64,000 bases of DNA from Xenopus tropicalis (Eukaryota; Chordata; Amphibia; Anura; Pipidae). The notes below the pieces were generated by a model. The model saw only the letters and a program-made list of their open reading frames with translations, was not told where the DNA came from and ran no database searches. Shown in pieces: positions 38,401-41,552 of this stretch. The position numbers were made by a program, and so were the translations under genes. Position 1 is the first letter of the stretch. Every line of letters starts with the position of its first letter. Location of the stretch: contig NC_030681.2 in the NCBI RefSeq assembly GCF_000004195.4, positions 20,600,482-20,664,481 of the forward strand. Reading direction: 5' to 3'.

Positions 38401-40505
38401 AATTAGCCATTGTGGTCGGACTCAGTGAGGAATGTTACCTGAGCAGTGAGTGTCGTTGAGGAAGAAGCCATTCTTGCAGATGCAGCGATACGACCCCGGC
38501 GTGTTGACGCAGAATCTTGTGTCGTCTTTGCAAACATCTCTTGTACATTCATCAATATCTGCACAACTGACTCCATCCCCCTGGAATCCAACGTCACAAA
38601 CACATCTATAGCCCATGAAGGTTTTATGACAGAGGCCTTTGGGATGGCAAGTGGGCCTGCAGGCGGAACTGGGCATCACGCAGCTGCCATTAACCAACAG
38701 GGTGCCATTTAAACAAGAGCAAACATAGGAGCCCTCTGAATTAATACAGACTGTATCATTGCTGCACGTTTCATTCTTTAGCGCGCACTCATTCACGTCT
38801 TCACAAAAAAAGCCATTTCCTAAAAATCCCTGGAAGCATTCGCATTTGTATCCGCCATATAAATTCTGGCAGTTTGCCTTAGAGTGGCAGGACGAAGGGT
38901 TTATACATTCATCGATGTCGGTGCAGTTGAAACCATTTCCCACAAACCAATCGTTGCAGCTGCACTCAAATGATCCGAATGTGTTTTTACAAGTGGCCTG
39001 AGCGTGGCAAGGATTACTCAGGCACTCATCAATGTCACTGCAGCTATTAATGCCACTAAAACCAGCTTTGCACTGGCACGAATAGGACCCGAGGGAGTTC
39101 TGGCACAGCGCATTAAGTGGGCAATTTCCATTCACAGTCTTACACTCATCAATGTCTTGGCAAGTGTTGTTAAGGGCCTGAAACCCACTGGCACACTGGC
39201 ACCGAAAAGATCCAGGGGTATTTAAGCACAGGCCACCATATTGGCAAATGCCGCTGTTTTCACTGCACTCGTCGATATCTTTACATTGTATTATGCCGTC
39301 CCCCACAAACCCTCCTTTACAGCTGCAACTATAGGAGCCCTGCGTATTGTTACAGATAGCATTTCCGTGGCACCCTCCATTATTCTGTATACACTCATTA
39401 ACATCTACACAGGAGGTTCCATTTCCACTAAAGCCACTCCGGCATGAACAGGTAAAACTTCCCGGCGAATTCTGGCAACTGGCAAACGGACTGCAGATTC
39501 CATTTTTGCATTCGTCAATATCGGTGCATTTAAAGTCACTCACTGTAAAGCCCAAAGGGCACTCACAGCGGAATGAGCCCTCCGAGTTGATGCATGTGGA
39601 CTCTGCTGGGCAGATATTTGCTTGGGCACATTCATCAATATCAGCGCAGACAAGGCCATTCCCAGTGAAGCCAGGTTTGCACACACAGTTATAGCTCCCC
39701 GGAAGATTAAAGCAGTTGGCTTTAATGTGGCACTTATTATTTGTTTCGCACTCGTTAATGTCCACGCAGACCAGACCGTTGCCATTAAATCCTTGCCTGC
39801 AGACACAGCTGTATGAGCCAGGGGTGTTGGTACAGTTGGAGAAGACGTGACATACCTTGTTAGCACATTCATCAACATCGACACACTTGTTGTCAGTAAA
39901 CTGGTAGCCGGAGGCACACGTGCACTGATAGGAACCGGGCAAGTTTTTACACCCATAGAACCCGAATGCTGAGGAGCAAACTCCTGGGGTTTCTGTGCAC
40001 TCGTCTATGTCCAAGCATAAATAATACCCATTCCCCTTAAACCCAGACTTGCATGAGCAATAATAGGATCCTGGCGTATTGATACATGAAGCGTTCCAGT
40101 GGCAAACACTGGAGGCAGTGCATTCATCGTTATCCATGCAAGTGATGCCATTTCCGGTAAATCCGGAGTTACACGTGCAAATCCTACTCCCAGGAGTGTT
40201 GGCACACGATGCATCCTTGTGGCAACCGCCATTGGCTGACAAGCATTCATTGATATCGGTGCAAGCAAAGCCGTCGCCTGTGTAGCCAGACTTACAGACA
40301 CAGCTGTAGCTTCCAACTGTATTTACACAAGCACTATCCTTGTGACACTTGTGCAAGGAGGCCGCGCATTCATTTATATCGGTACACACGGTTCCGTCTC
40401 CATCAAATCCTGTTTTGCAAACACAGAAGTAGTCTCCTGCACCCGTGGCCATGCATTCCGCATCTTTGTGGCACACCAAGCCTTGGCTTCGGCAGTTGTC
40501 AATGT
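2246..40505 (-). CDS. EGF-array / NIDO-AMOP-VWD membrane protein, MUC4-like core (3' part of gene, 22 exons)
   Basis: Gene-level entry; the exons are listed separately. Joining 22 exons in order of decreasing coordinate gives 7,241 nt and about 2,413 residues, with every intron phase compatible and a single stop at 2246-2248. Domains by residue in this window: EGF modules 1-1301 (32 copies), NIDO about 1302-1545, AMOP about 1550-1698, VWD about 1702-1895, Cad/Ig-like linker about 1900-2050, EGF and Cys-rich part 2050-2148, two EGFs to 2227, juxtamembrane module 2228-2318, cbEGF 2319-2360, TM helix about 2380-2404, cytoplasmic tail SRRKDGQAK. NIDO-AMOP-VWD-EGF-TM is the known MUC4 order, so a large, glycosylated, calcium-binding cell-surface or matrix protein is expected. 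The first exon here starts in phase 1 after an acceptor, so at least one more 5' exon (signal peptide) is missing. I give no symbol because MUC4 itself has a mucin repeat, not an EGF array, at this place. A search of the assembled protein against Xenopus annotation would name it. Confidence 0.85.
2596..2751. mobile_element. Foldback (hairpin) element in the last intron
   Basis: A 38-bp arm CATGTAGAAATAAAAGAATC... (2596-2633) is repeated in inverse at 2714-2751 with almost no mismatch. The loop contains CATGTTTCGGACCGCTGGGG. It lies between the last two exons and would form a strong hairpin in pre-mRNA. Confidence 0.75.
3050..3175 (-). CDS. Exon: last cbEGF module
   Basis: A 126-bp exon, phase 1 to 1, with acceptor tctttattccag and donor gtgagt. 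It encodes DVNECDENEHNCSATAMC, then YGGYKCVCDQNM and AYDCVP. This is the membrane-proximal calcium-binding EGF; the next exon carries the TM helix. Confidence 0.92.
3310..3525 (-). repeat. SINE-like repeat with L2-type tail
   Basis: Read on the minus strand it begins GATTGTACGCTCTACGGGGC and ends CAGTGCTGCG...GCACTTTATAAATAAAG followed by a (TATG)n tract. The same layout occurs at 31,536. The 'TTTATAAATAAA' end is the typical tail shared with L2-type LINEs. Confidence 0.6.
4428..4584 (-). CDS. Exon: juxtamembrane module, second half (SEA-like position)
   Basis: A 157-bp exon, phase 0 to 1, with acceptor cttggattccag and donor gtacag. It encodes NKFYSLQLKNSSIGGAFSEY, then RINVSSDTPHWF and YYQFGTVWVE, and splices to DVNEC of the last EGF. 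The alternating hydrophobic strands and the F-x-S-L-x-L-x-N start recall a SEA domain, and F-G-T-V-W-V recalls the G-S-V-V-V hairpin. However, the second half of a SEA domain is missing, so I leave it as an unnamed module. Confidence 0.72.
5143..5158. repeat. Poly-C tract
   Basis: Sixteen consecutive C in an intron. The length may be unreliable in sequencing. Confidence 0.9.
6146..6240 (-). CDS. Exon: juxtamembrane module, first half
   Basis: A 95-bp exon, phase 1 to 0, with acceptor ttgctttgtatgtag and a strong gtaagt donor. It encodes GWNIFNCTLKWLALDVPGN and SAKQYEK. I found it by asking what could bridge the phase between the microexon and the exon at 4,428; it fits both. It is too short for standard ORF listings in frame. 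An N-C-T glycosylation site is present. The fold is unknown; together with the next exon it lies where EGF-SEA-EGF mucins have a SEA domain. Confidence 0.7.
6800..7520. repeat. 82-bp minisatellite, about nine copies
   Basis: The unit runs ATAATAGCCTCTGGGAAGGG, GCTGTGGGATAGCAGGTATA, GTAGGGAGAGATGGTGCCTA, TAGTAGCAGTGGGGGG, with 80-83 bp between starts. Variation is mainly in the G run and in a few positions (GAT[GT][AG]TGCC). The same unit forms the array at 22,226 in the same orientation. Confidence 0.95.
8101..9072. repeat. 113-bp tandem array inside a truncated CAGGTATGGG element
   Basis: About eight head-to-tail 113-bp units of GGGGTAATTATATCTTAGTT... end in the right end of the element (GGATAAGGGGTCCAATACCTGTAC). 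The left end is missing: the array starts abruptly at 8,101. Units differ by single bases (GGGAATC, GGGGATC, GGGCATC). Confidence 0.9.
9167..9187 (-). CDS. Microexon, 21 bp (residues GDSSNPPG)
   Basis: Between a good acceptor (ctctttttcag) and donor (gtatga) lies a 21-bp segment in phase 1 to 1. It would add a short hydrophilic linker, G-D-S-S-N-P-P, between the cbEGF at 11,502 and the juxtamembrane module at 6,146. The case rests on the two splice sites and fitting phase only. The exon is symmetric, so it could also be skipped without a frameshift. Confidence 0.6.
9262..9467. mobile_element. Foldback element, arms about 90 bp
   Basis: Left arm TAGTAGAAACAAATGCCGCA... and right arm ...GAGGCATTTGTTTCTACTA are near-perfect inverted repeats around a short loop CAGCCTTTCGCAAAGTG. 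The arms contain CGTTTCGGCCGTATCC. It lies 80 bp from the microexon. Confidence 0.8.
9545..9592. repeat. (TA)n and (AG)n microsatellites
   Basis: A run of alternating TA followed within 20 bp by AGAGAGAGA. Simple sequence only. Confidence 0.85.
9715..9845 (+). repeat. Interspersed repeat with 'CCACCTGCTG' motif
   Basis: The stretch GAATTTGAGGCAACAGTGCC-ACCTGCTG recurs at 19,080-19,440 (GAATTTGAGACAGCAGCACC) and, inverted, at 43,960-44,130. All three share upstream AGCACTTTTTT-type sequence, so this is a dispersed family. Ends are not defined. Confidence 0.5.
9850..10051. mobile_element. Short hAT element, TAGTGATGRGCG family
   Basis: Ends TAGTGATGAGCG and CGCTCATCACTA; flanks TCAGTCAG and CCAGTCAG (8-bp duplication with one change). 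The interior has the TTTTTCGGCAGGCATGGATT and AAACGGGACAGATGC blocks typical of the family, but not the 19-bp internal repeat seen in the copies at 15,416 and 29,449. Confidence 0.8.
10066..10255. mobile_element. Miniature element with TAA target duplication (PIF/Harbinger-like)
   Basis: Inverted ends GGGCGAAGACATAC and GTGTGTCTTCACCC; TAA on both sides. Subterminal inverted blocks AGCTACTTGTCACAGCTACT and TAGTAGCTGTGACAAGTAGC extend the palindrome. The 3-bp TAA duplication is typical of PIF/Harbinger. Confidence 0.75.
10432..10696. mobile_element. hAT element relative of 1,577
   Basis: Ends CAGGGATACCCAACC and GCTTGGGGATCACTG; interior TTGTGAGCCACATTCAATTG and GGGGAGCAACACAAGCATG match the element at 1,577. 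Flanking 8-mers are not identical, so one flank has diverged. Confidence 0.75.
11502..11618 (-). CDS. Exon: cbEGF module
   Basis: A 117-bp exon, phase 1 to 1, with acceptor tgccattcctag and donor gtaagc. It encodes DIDECQTISACPNAKYEC and NSPGSFTCACRYQSTSDAEC, a calcium-binding EGF with a slightly shortened final loop. Confidence 0.92.
12113..12486. mobile_element. Miniature element, AAGGTGGCCATACACGGG family
   Basis: Inverted ends AGGTGGCCATACACGGGC and GCCCGTGTATGGGGACCT, with internal palindromes such as CGCTTGGCGATGTCGCCAAG. Sister copies lie at 14,106, 30,041 (partial) and 56,787. Flanks TAA and TGA suggest a TAA target duplication with one change. Confidence 0.75.
12945..13064 (-). CDS. 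Exon: EGF module
   Basis: A 120-bp exon, phase 1 to 1, with acceptor gtctcttcag and donor gtacaa. It encodes DLCLPPYPFPCRENAKC and SFGSFSCLCKPGFTGNANNC. It has the six Cys of an EGF module but starts D-L-C, so the calcium-binding D-x-D-E signature is lacking. Confidence 0.9.
14106..14366. mobile_element. Miniature element, same family, TAA target duplication
   Basis: TAA on both sides (14103-14105 and 14367-14369); ends AGGGGCCCATACAC and CGTGTATGGCCACCT. The internal CTCGCTTGCGAGCGG palindrome parallels the 12,113 copy. Confidence 0.75.
14404..14424. repeat. (GGTA)n microsatellite
   Basis: Five GGTA units in a row in the intron upstream of the Cys-rich exon. Confidence 0.85.
14916..15108 (-). 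CDS. Exon: EGF end and Cys-rich segment
   Basis: A 193-bp exon, phase 0 to 1, with acceptor ccgttcttgcag and donor gtaagt. It encodes VVGCTCPDGFSGAFCQ, which completes the preceding EGF, then a Cys-rich segment SSPCRGEPCFPSVPC...FVCGTCPPGTVAS...KCFLN. The second part (P-C..EPCFPSV.C......C..CP.G) resembles the EGF-like repeat of thrombospondin and Cys-rich parts of mucin-like proteins. Confidence 0.9.
15416..15975. mobile_element. hAT element with internal 19-bp minisatellite; perfect 8-bp duplication ATTACAAG
   Basis: Ends TAGTGATGGGCGAA and TTCGCTCATCACTA; ATTACAAG flanks both sides (15408-15415 and 15976-15983). Inside, a unit GCGACAAAATAATAGCCGC (19 bp, with 18-21-bp variants) is repeated about 15 times between 15,580 and 15,860. 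CpG density is very high for a vertebrate intron. Confidence 0.88.
16259..16670. mobile_element. hAT element, TAGTGATGGGCG family, with GTCAAAAGAAATAGTCGCG repeats
   Basis: Flanks TTCAATAG and TTCAGTAG are an 8-bp duplication with one change. The interior has about nine 17-19-bp units of the GTCAAAAGAAATAGTCGC type, a different unit from the neighbour at 15,416, although the flanking parts of the elements are alike. Confidence 0.8.
16901..17076 (-). CDS. Exon: Cad/Ig-like linker, second half, and start of EGF
   Basis: A 176-bp exon, phase 1 to 0, with acceptor ttgtgatgaacag and donor gtaaga. It encodes DGQFIWTIRNVNP, completes the beta-sandwich (RIQVNDRFSGS, FVPVVQ) and begins an EGF module with CNCTNGGTCDYNSL. 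The C-N-C-x-N-G-G-x-C pattern is a classical (not calcium-binding) EGF start. The module is finished by the next exon. Confidence 0.9.
17562..17714 (-). CDS. Exon: Cad/Ig-like linker domain, first half
   Basis: A 153-bp exon, phase 1 to 1, with acceptor ctttggcaaccag and donor gtaagt. It encodes GNGAPMLVGPPILQLRVNVTY and KVWFKATDSNNDTLTYSIVK. The 'P.....[IL].L.VN.TY...[FV].ATD.N.D.LTYS' pattern is that of an Ig-like/cadherin-like beta-sandwich placed after VWD in MUC4-type and invertebrate mucin-like proteins. An N-V-T glycosylation site is present. Confidence 0.88.
18066..18371. mobile_element. Miniature element with TAA target duplication, GGGC-GTGACACACGGGG ends
   Basis: TAA at 18063-18065 and 18372-18374. 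Inverted ends GGGCCGTGACACACGGGG and CCCCATGTGTCATTGCCC, plus subterminal GATTAGT/ACTAATC and an inner palindrome TGCCGAAGTTGCC/CTTCGGCGACTTCGGCA. PIF/Harbinger-like by duplication length. Confidence 0.8.
18570..18815 (-). CDS. Exon: VWD end and linker
   Basis: A 246-bp exon, phase 1 to 1, with acceptor tatcttctctag and donor gtaaga. It starts WIVPTPESLFVSKP, followed by helical-looking sequence containing ANGTCAGIVQCIHDLLLTN and ending LVSLF. Two Cys and two N-glycosylation sites are present (NGT, NNT). In MUC4-like proteins the equivalent stretch follows VWD and contains the 'C..........C.yD...t' pair. Confidence 0.88.
19080..19440 (+). repeat. Interspersed repeat with 'CCACCTGCTGG' motif
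   Basis: It shares GAATTTGAGACAGCAGCACC and the GCTTTTCAAAGCACTTTTTT block with the loci at 9,715 and 43,960. It is unclassified. Confidence 0.45.
19441..21477. other. Intron, mostly unrecognised, with an internal 288-bp direct repeat
   Basis: I see no exon or RNA gene here. The phrase GGGCATCACACAGACATGG recurs at about 20,138 and 20,426, and CCCTCATAAAGTTTCCCT recurs at about 20,330 and 20,700, pointing to old local duplications of one anonymous repeat. Confidence 0.45.
21478..21765 (-). CDS. Exon: VWD domain, third part
   Basis: A 288-bp exon, phase 1 to 1, with acceptor ttattttgcag and donor gtaagt. It encodes GLMYINQNKLVLFKL, a Cys in LYSCGLQVSVSV, then RTLGLLGLWSGTKSNDF and the NFGLS end. 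The 'GLLG.w.g...NDf' motif is the conserved C-terminal part of VWD (as in 'GLcGn.NGn..DDf'), here without the usual Cys. The split codon joining the next exon gives W, producing the common F-G-x-S-W motif. Confidence 0.92.
22000..22072 (-). CDS. Exon: VWD domain, second part (73 bp)
   Basis: A small exon, phase 0 to 1, with acceptor cattttgttgcag and donor gtaatt. It encodes VEWRISNNNKLSILVDDKE and LELNK. The V.W.....L.I.VD.......N pattern is the central beta strands of a VWD-like domain. It lies just left of the large 82-bp minisatellite in the same intron system. Confidence 0.88.
22226..24605. repeat. 82-bp minisatellite, about 29 copies, with higher-order periodicity
   Basis: Same monomer as at 6,800. 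Variants (GTGGGGGGATAAT, GTAGGGGCATAAT, GTGGGATAAT; GGGGCTG, GTGGCTG, GAGGCTG) are ordered in blocks. The rare variant GGGATAGTAGGTATAG occurs at about 22,611 and 23,015, 404 bp or five units apart, together with the same neighbours, showing that multi-unit blocks were duplicated. Confidence 0.95.
24780..24994 (-). CDS. Exon: VWD domain, first part (no GDPH)
   Basis: A 215-bp exon, phase 1 to 0, with acceptor ttctatccag and donor gtatgt. It encodes GQIYGAMHLSTFDGLDYTF and then KGLGEYVIVRL. This aligns well with the VWD opening 'GDPH.tTfDG..Y.F.G.GeY.Lv'. Where MUC4-type VWD domains have G-D-P-H (the Asp-Pro cleavage site), this protein reads G-A-M-H, so that site is absent. The exon continues to RLAAFYQGTLK. 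Confidence 0.92.
25677..25787 (-). CDS. Exon: C-terminal half of AMOP domain
   Basis: A 111-bp exon, phase 1 to 1, with acceptor ttcccactgcag and donor gtatgt. It encodes DKDLLPYQWCCINSPLCHLY and then NEKRPFDTCAEYSSPGL. The W-C-C...C..[YF]...RP...C..Y pattern is the diagnostic end of the AMOP domain. The short linker SSPGL leads directly to the VWD domain. Confidence 0.93.
25895..26494. repeat. 17-bp minisatellite, about 35 copies
   Basis: The unit is TAAGGGCTAGGTGTAAC, with variants GGGTTAGG, GGGCTATG and TATATC. It lies in the intron between two AMOP exons and so between coding parts of one domain. Confidence 0.95.
26658..27264 (-). CDS. Exon: end of NIDO and most of AMOP domain
   Basis: A 607-bp exon, phase 0 to 1, with acceptor ccctcccgacag and donor gtaggt. 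It opens with TNTFQCILTTDGNLSFAL and the ALIGYTNGAG motif that closes NIDO. After a linker (VTGFWAFRLD) it enters the AMOP domain, with CWSWYSTEPDHFTWSV, PPCPCLKSQA and a Cys at CVYDADGYL. In AMOP proteins (MUC4, SUSD2, isthmin) the domain is an extracellular disulfide-rich adhesion module. Several N-x-T sites are present (NVTG, NRTN, NGTT). Confidence 0.92.
27563..27739 (-). CDS. Exon: NIDO domain, third part
   Basis: A 177-bp exon, phase 0 to 0, with acceptor ttttttcag and donor gtaaag. It encodes TYSASNEKDFYSQ to ILENE. The core W-x-L-K-I-T-W-D-G (WILKITWDGILPV) matches the 'v.tWd.V' strand of NIDO domains, in which the transcript then goes on to the 'NTFQ.vL.tDG..SF' strand in the next exon. 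Confidence 0.92.
27980..28170. repeat. GC-rich repeat ending CCCAGTCCGACCCTG
   Basis: It shares CCCATCAGGTTTTTTCC and the end CCCAGTCCGACCCTG with the repeat at 36,320. The terminal CAGGGTCGGACTGGG suggests a hAT-like end. The left boundary is not clear. Confidence 0.45.
28572..28739 (-). CDS. Exon: NIDO domain, middle
   Basis: A 168-bp exon, phase 0 to 0, with acceptor ctgtgctgcag and donor gtttgt. It encodes FSDNGLVHFPP, then IEAMLAVFWDDADL and GSLYYQ. The SDNGL.F and FW.D.D motifs are the conserved core of NIDO; the acidic WDDAD stretch is typical. Confidence 0.92.
29449..30040. mobile_element. hAT element, TAGTGATGGGCG family, inverted orientation, large internal minisatellite
   Basis: It runs from CGCGAAACGGCGAAAAATTC to TTTCGCCCATCACTA. 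The interior is about 18 units of GGCTATTGTTTCGTCGCGC (19 bp), the reverse complement of the unit at 15,580. The left end lacks the terminal TAGTGATG sequence. Confidence 0.8.
30041..30324. mobile_element. Partial miniature element, GTGTATGGCC family
   Basis: The right end GCGTGTATGGCCAGC matches the family at 12,113. Internal palindromes are strong: TAGAAACAATAGGATTTCTA and GATATCGGTCGACTCGCCGA. The left end was cut off or replaced by the adjacent hAT element. Confidence 0.55.
30689..31226. mobile_element. T2/Kolobok-like miniature element
   Basis: Ends CTAAAGGGCAACTCCACCC and GGAGTTCCCCTTTAA are inverted. TTAA targets and TTAAAGGGGAACTCC-type ends are known for the Xenopus T2 family. It contains no coding sequence and ends about 40 bp upstream of the first NIDO exon's donor. 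Confidence 0.7.
31267..31400 (-). CDS. Exon: start of NIDO domain
   Basis: A 134-bp exon, phase 1 to 0, with acceptor ttttaatctag and donor gtaagt. It encodes ENLLYPYGITVGDLK and then SPYIKPPTGFPFLGQTYDNIY. The pattern [LF]-Y-P-[FY]-G...D...SP.I....F.F.G..Y..I[YF] is the entry of the NIDO (nidogen extracellular) domain found in nidogen, alpha-tectorin and MUC4. Confidence 0.9.
31536..31696 (+). repeat. SINE-like repeat with L2-type tail and (TAA)n
   Basis: It begins AGATTGTAAGCTCTTTTGGG and ends TTGGCGCTTTATAAATAAAT followed by (TAA)n. Same family layout as at 3,310 on the other strand. Confidence 0.65.
32946..34658 (-). CDS. Exon: 14 cbEGF modules in one 1,713-bp exon
   Basis: The exon runs 571 codons from an acceptor ending aaattatag to a gtttgt donor, phase 1 to 1. 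Fourteen modules start with D-[IVL]-[DN]-E-C. The last (DIDECSTSDSCQPRTKC) is followed by a shortened C-terminal loop, CDPKSNCLPNAAK, which links straight into the NIDO domain. Many N-x-S/T sites (for example NGSL, NGSF, NKTF, NLSN) indicate heavy N-glycosylation on the EGF array. The modules differ clearly from each other in sequence. Confidence 0.93.
34659..36319. other. Intron between EGF exons; nothing recognised
   Basis: Unique-looking AT-rich sequence. I find no cbEGF-like exon (no D-x-D-E-C coding phrase) and no element with clear ends up to the repeat at 36,320. Confidence 0.5.
36320..36593. repeat. GC-rich hAT-like repeat
   Basis: Left end CAGTGTTGGACAGGGG and right end CGGCCCAGTCTGACCCTG are imperfect inverted repeats. 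It is related to 27,980-28,170. No target duplication visible. Confidence 0.5.
36970..37092 (-). CDS. Exon: single cbEGF module
   Basis: A 123-bp exon (phase 1 to 1) encodes one complete cbEGF of 41 residues, DIDECATGAQDCH to NGRNCTG. The acceptor is ttcacaccacag and the donor is gtaagt. This is the canonical one-module-per-exon layout of cbEGF genes, standing between two giant multi-module exons. Confidence 0.93.
37500..37770 (+). mobile_element. CR1-type LINE reverse transcriptase fragment
   Basis: Translated fragments read GPGLDGTHSRVLKE and, in another frame, NYRPVSLT, VVGNLLEGIIRNKIL. These match the well-known CR1/L2 motifs KPDGIHPRVLKEL and NYRPISLTSVVGKLLE. Frameshifts and a stop show it is dead. 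It lies in the intron between two EGF exons. Confidence 0.75.
37771..38061. repeat. 40-bp minisatellite, about seven copies
   Basis: The unit TAGATAGGATGAGATAGTCA, CAAGTACCCAATCAGTAGGC (40 bp) alternates ACAAGTACCC and ACATATACAC variants. It starts exactly where the LINE fragment stops. Confidence 0.92.
38439..40505 (-). CDS. Exon: 17 EGF modules in one 2,067-bp exon
   Basis: This is the most upstream exon I can recognise. The acceptor (ttttcag on the minus strand, just right of 40505) and the donor (gtaaca, just left of 38439) are both phase 1. It encodes 689 codons without interruption. Sixteen modules begin with D-[IVN]-[DN]-[EN]-C, the calcium-binding EGF start, and carry the C-x-N-x-x-G-[SF]-[YF]-x-C pattern also used for Asn/Asp beta-hydroxylation. 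One module near 38,610 (SSACRPTCHPKGLC) lacks the calcium-binding start. The first module begins DIDNC. Fibrillins and most cbEGF proteins put one module per exon, so 17 in one exon is odd and suggests intron loss or growth by in-exon tandem duplication. Codon-level similarity among modules is low enough that the duplication is not recent. Confidence 0.93.
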
Positions 40506-40559
40506 CTGAAAAGCAAAAGCGGTGGAGGTTTGAATGGGCCTAGATGCGTATTTAGTCTA

Positions 40560-41552
40560 GTACAGGGGACCTGTTATCCAGAATCCTCAGGATATTCCGG
40601 ATAAGGGATCTTTCCATAATTTGGATCCCCATAACTTAAGTCTGATAAAAATCATTTAAATATTAAATAAACCCAATAGGCTTGTTTTGCCTCCATTAAG
40701 GATTATTTATATCTTAGTTGGGATCAAGTACAGGTACTGTTTTATTATTACAGAGAAAAGGGAATCATTTAACCATGAAATAAACCCAATAGGGCTGTTG
40801 TGCCCCCAATAAGGGGTAATTATATCTTAGATGGGATCAAGTACAGGTACTGTTTTATTATTACAGAGAAAAGGGAATCATTTAACCATGAAATAAACCC
40901 AATAGGGCTGTTGTGCCCCCAATAAGGGGTAATTATATCTTAGATGGGATCAAGTACAGGTACTGTTTTATTATTACAGAGAAAAGGGAATCATTTAACC
41001 ATTAAATAAGCCCAATAGGGCTGTTCTGCCCCCAATAAGGGGTAATTATATCTTAGTTGGGATCAAGTACAGGTACTGTTTTATTATTACAGAGAAAAGG
41101 GAATCATTTAACCATTAAATAAGCCCAATAGGGCTGTTCTGCCCCCAATAAGGGGTAATTATATCTTAGTTGGGATCAAGTACAGGTACTGTTTTATTAT
41201 TACAGAGAAAAGGGAATCATTTAACCATTAAATAAGCCCAATAGGGCTGTTCTGCCCCCAATAAGGGGTAATTATATCTTAGTTGGGATCAAGTACAGGT
41301 ACTGTTTTATTATTACAGAGAAAAGGGAATCATTTAACCATTAAATAAACCCAATAGGACTGTTCTGCCCCCAATAAGGGGTAATTATATCTTAGTTGGG
41401 ATCAAGTACAGGTACCGTTTTATTATTACAGAGAAAAAGGAAATAATTTTTAAAAATTATTTGCTGATAATGGAGTCTATGGGAGATGGCCTTTCTGTAA
41501 TTCAGAACTTTCTGGATAACGGGTTTCTGGATAAGGGACCCCATACCTGTAC
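40560..41552. mobile_element. CAGGTATGGG-type element with about seven internal 113-bp units
   Basis: The left end TACAGGGGACCTGTTATCC and right end GGATAAGGGACCCCATACCTGTAC are kept, as at 209. Between them are about seven head-to-tail 113-bp units with shared variants (TTAGATGGG in two neighbours, AAATAAGCCC in three), showing local amplification. Confidence 0.9.
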
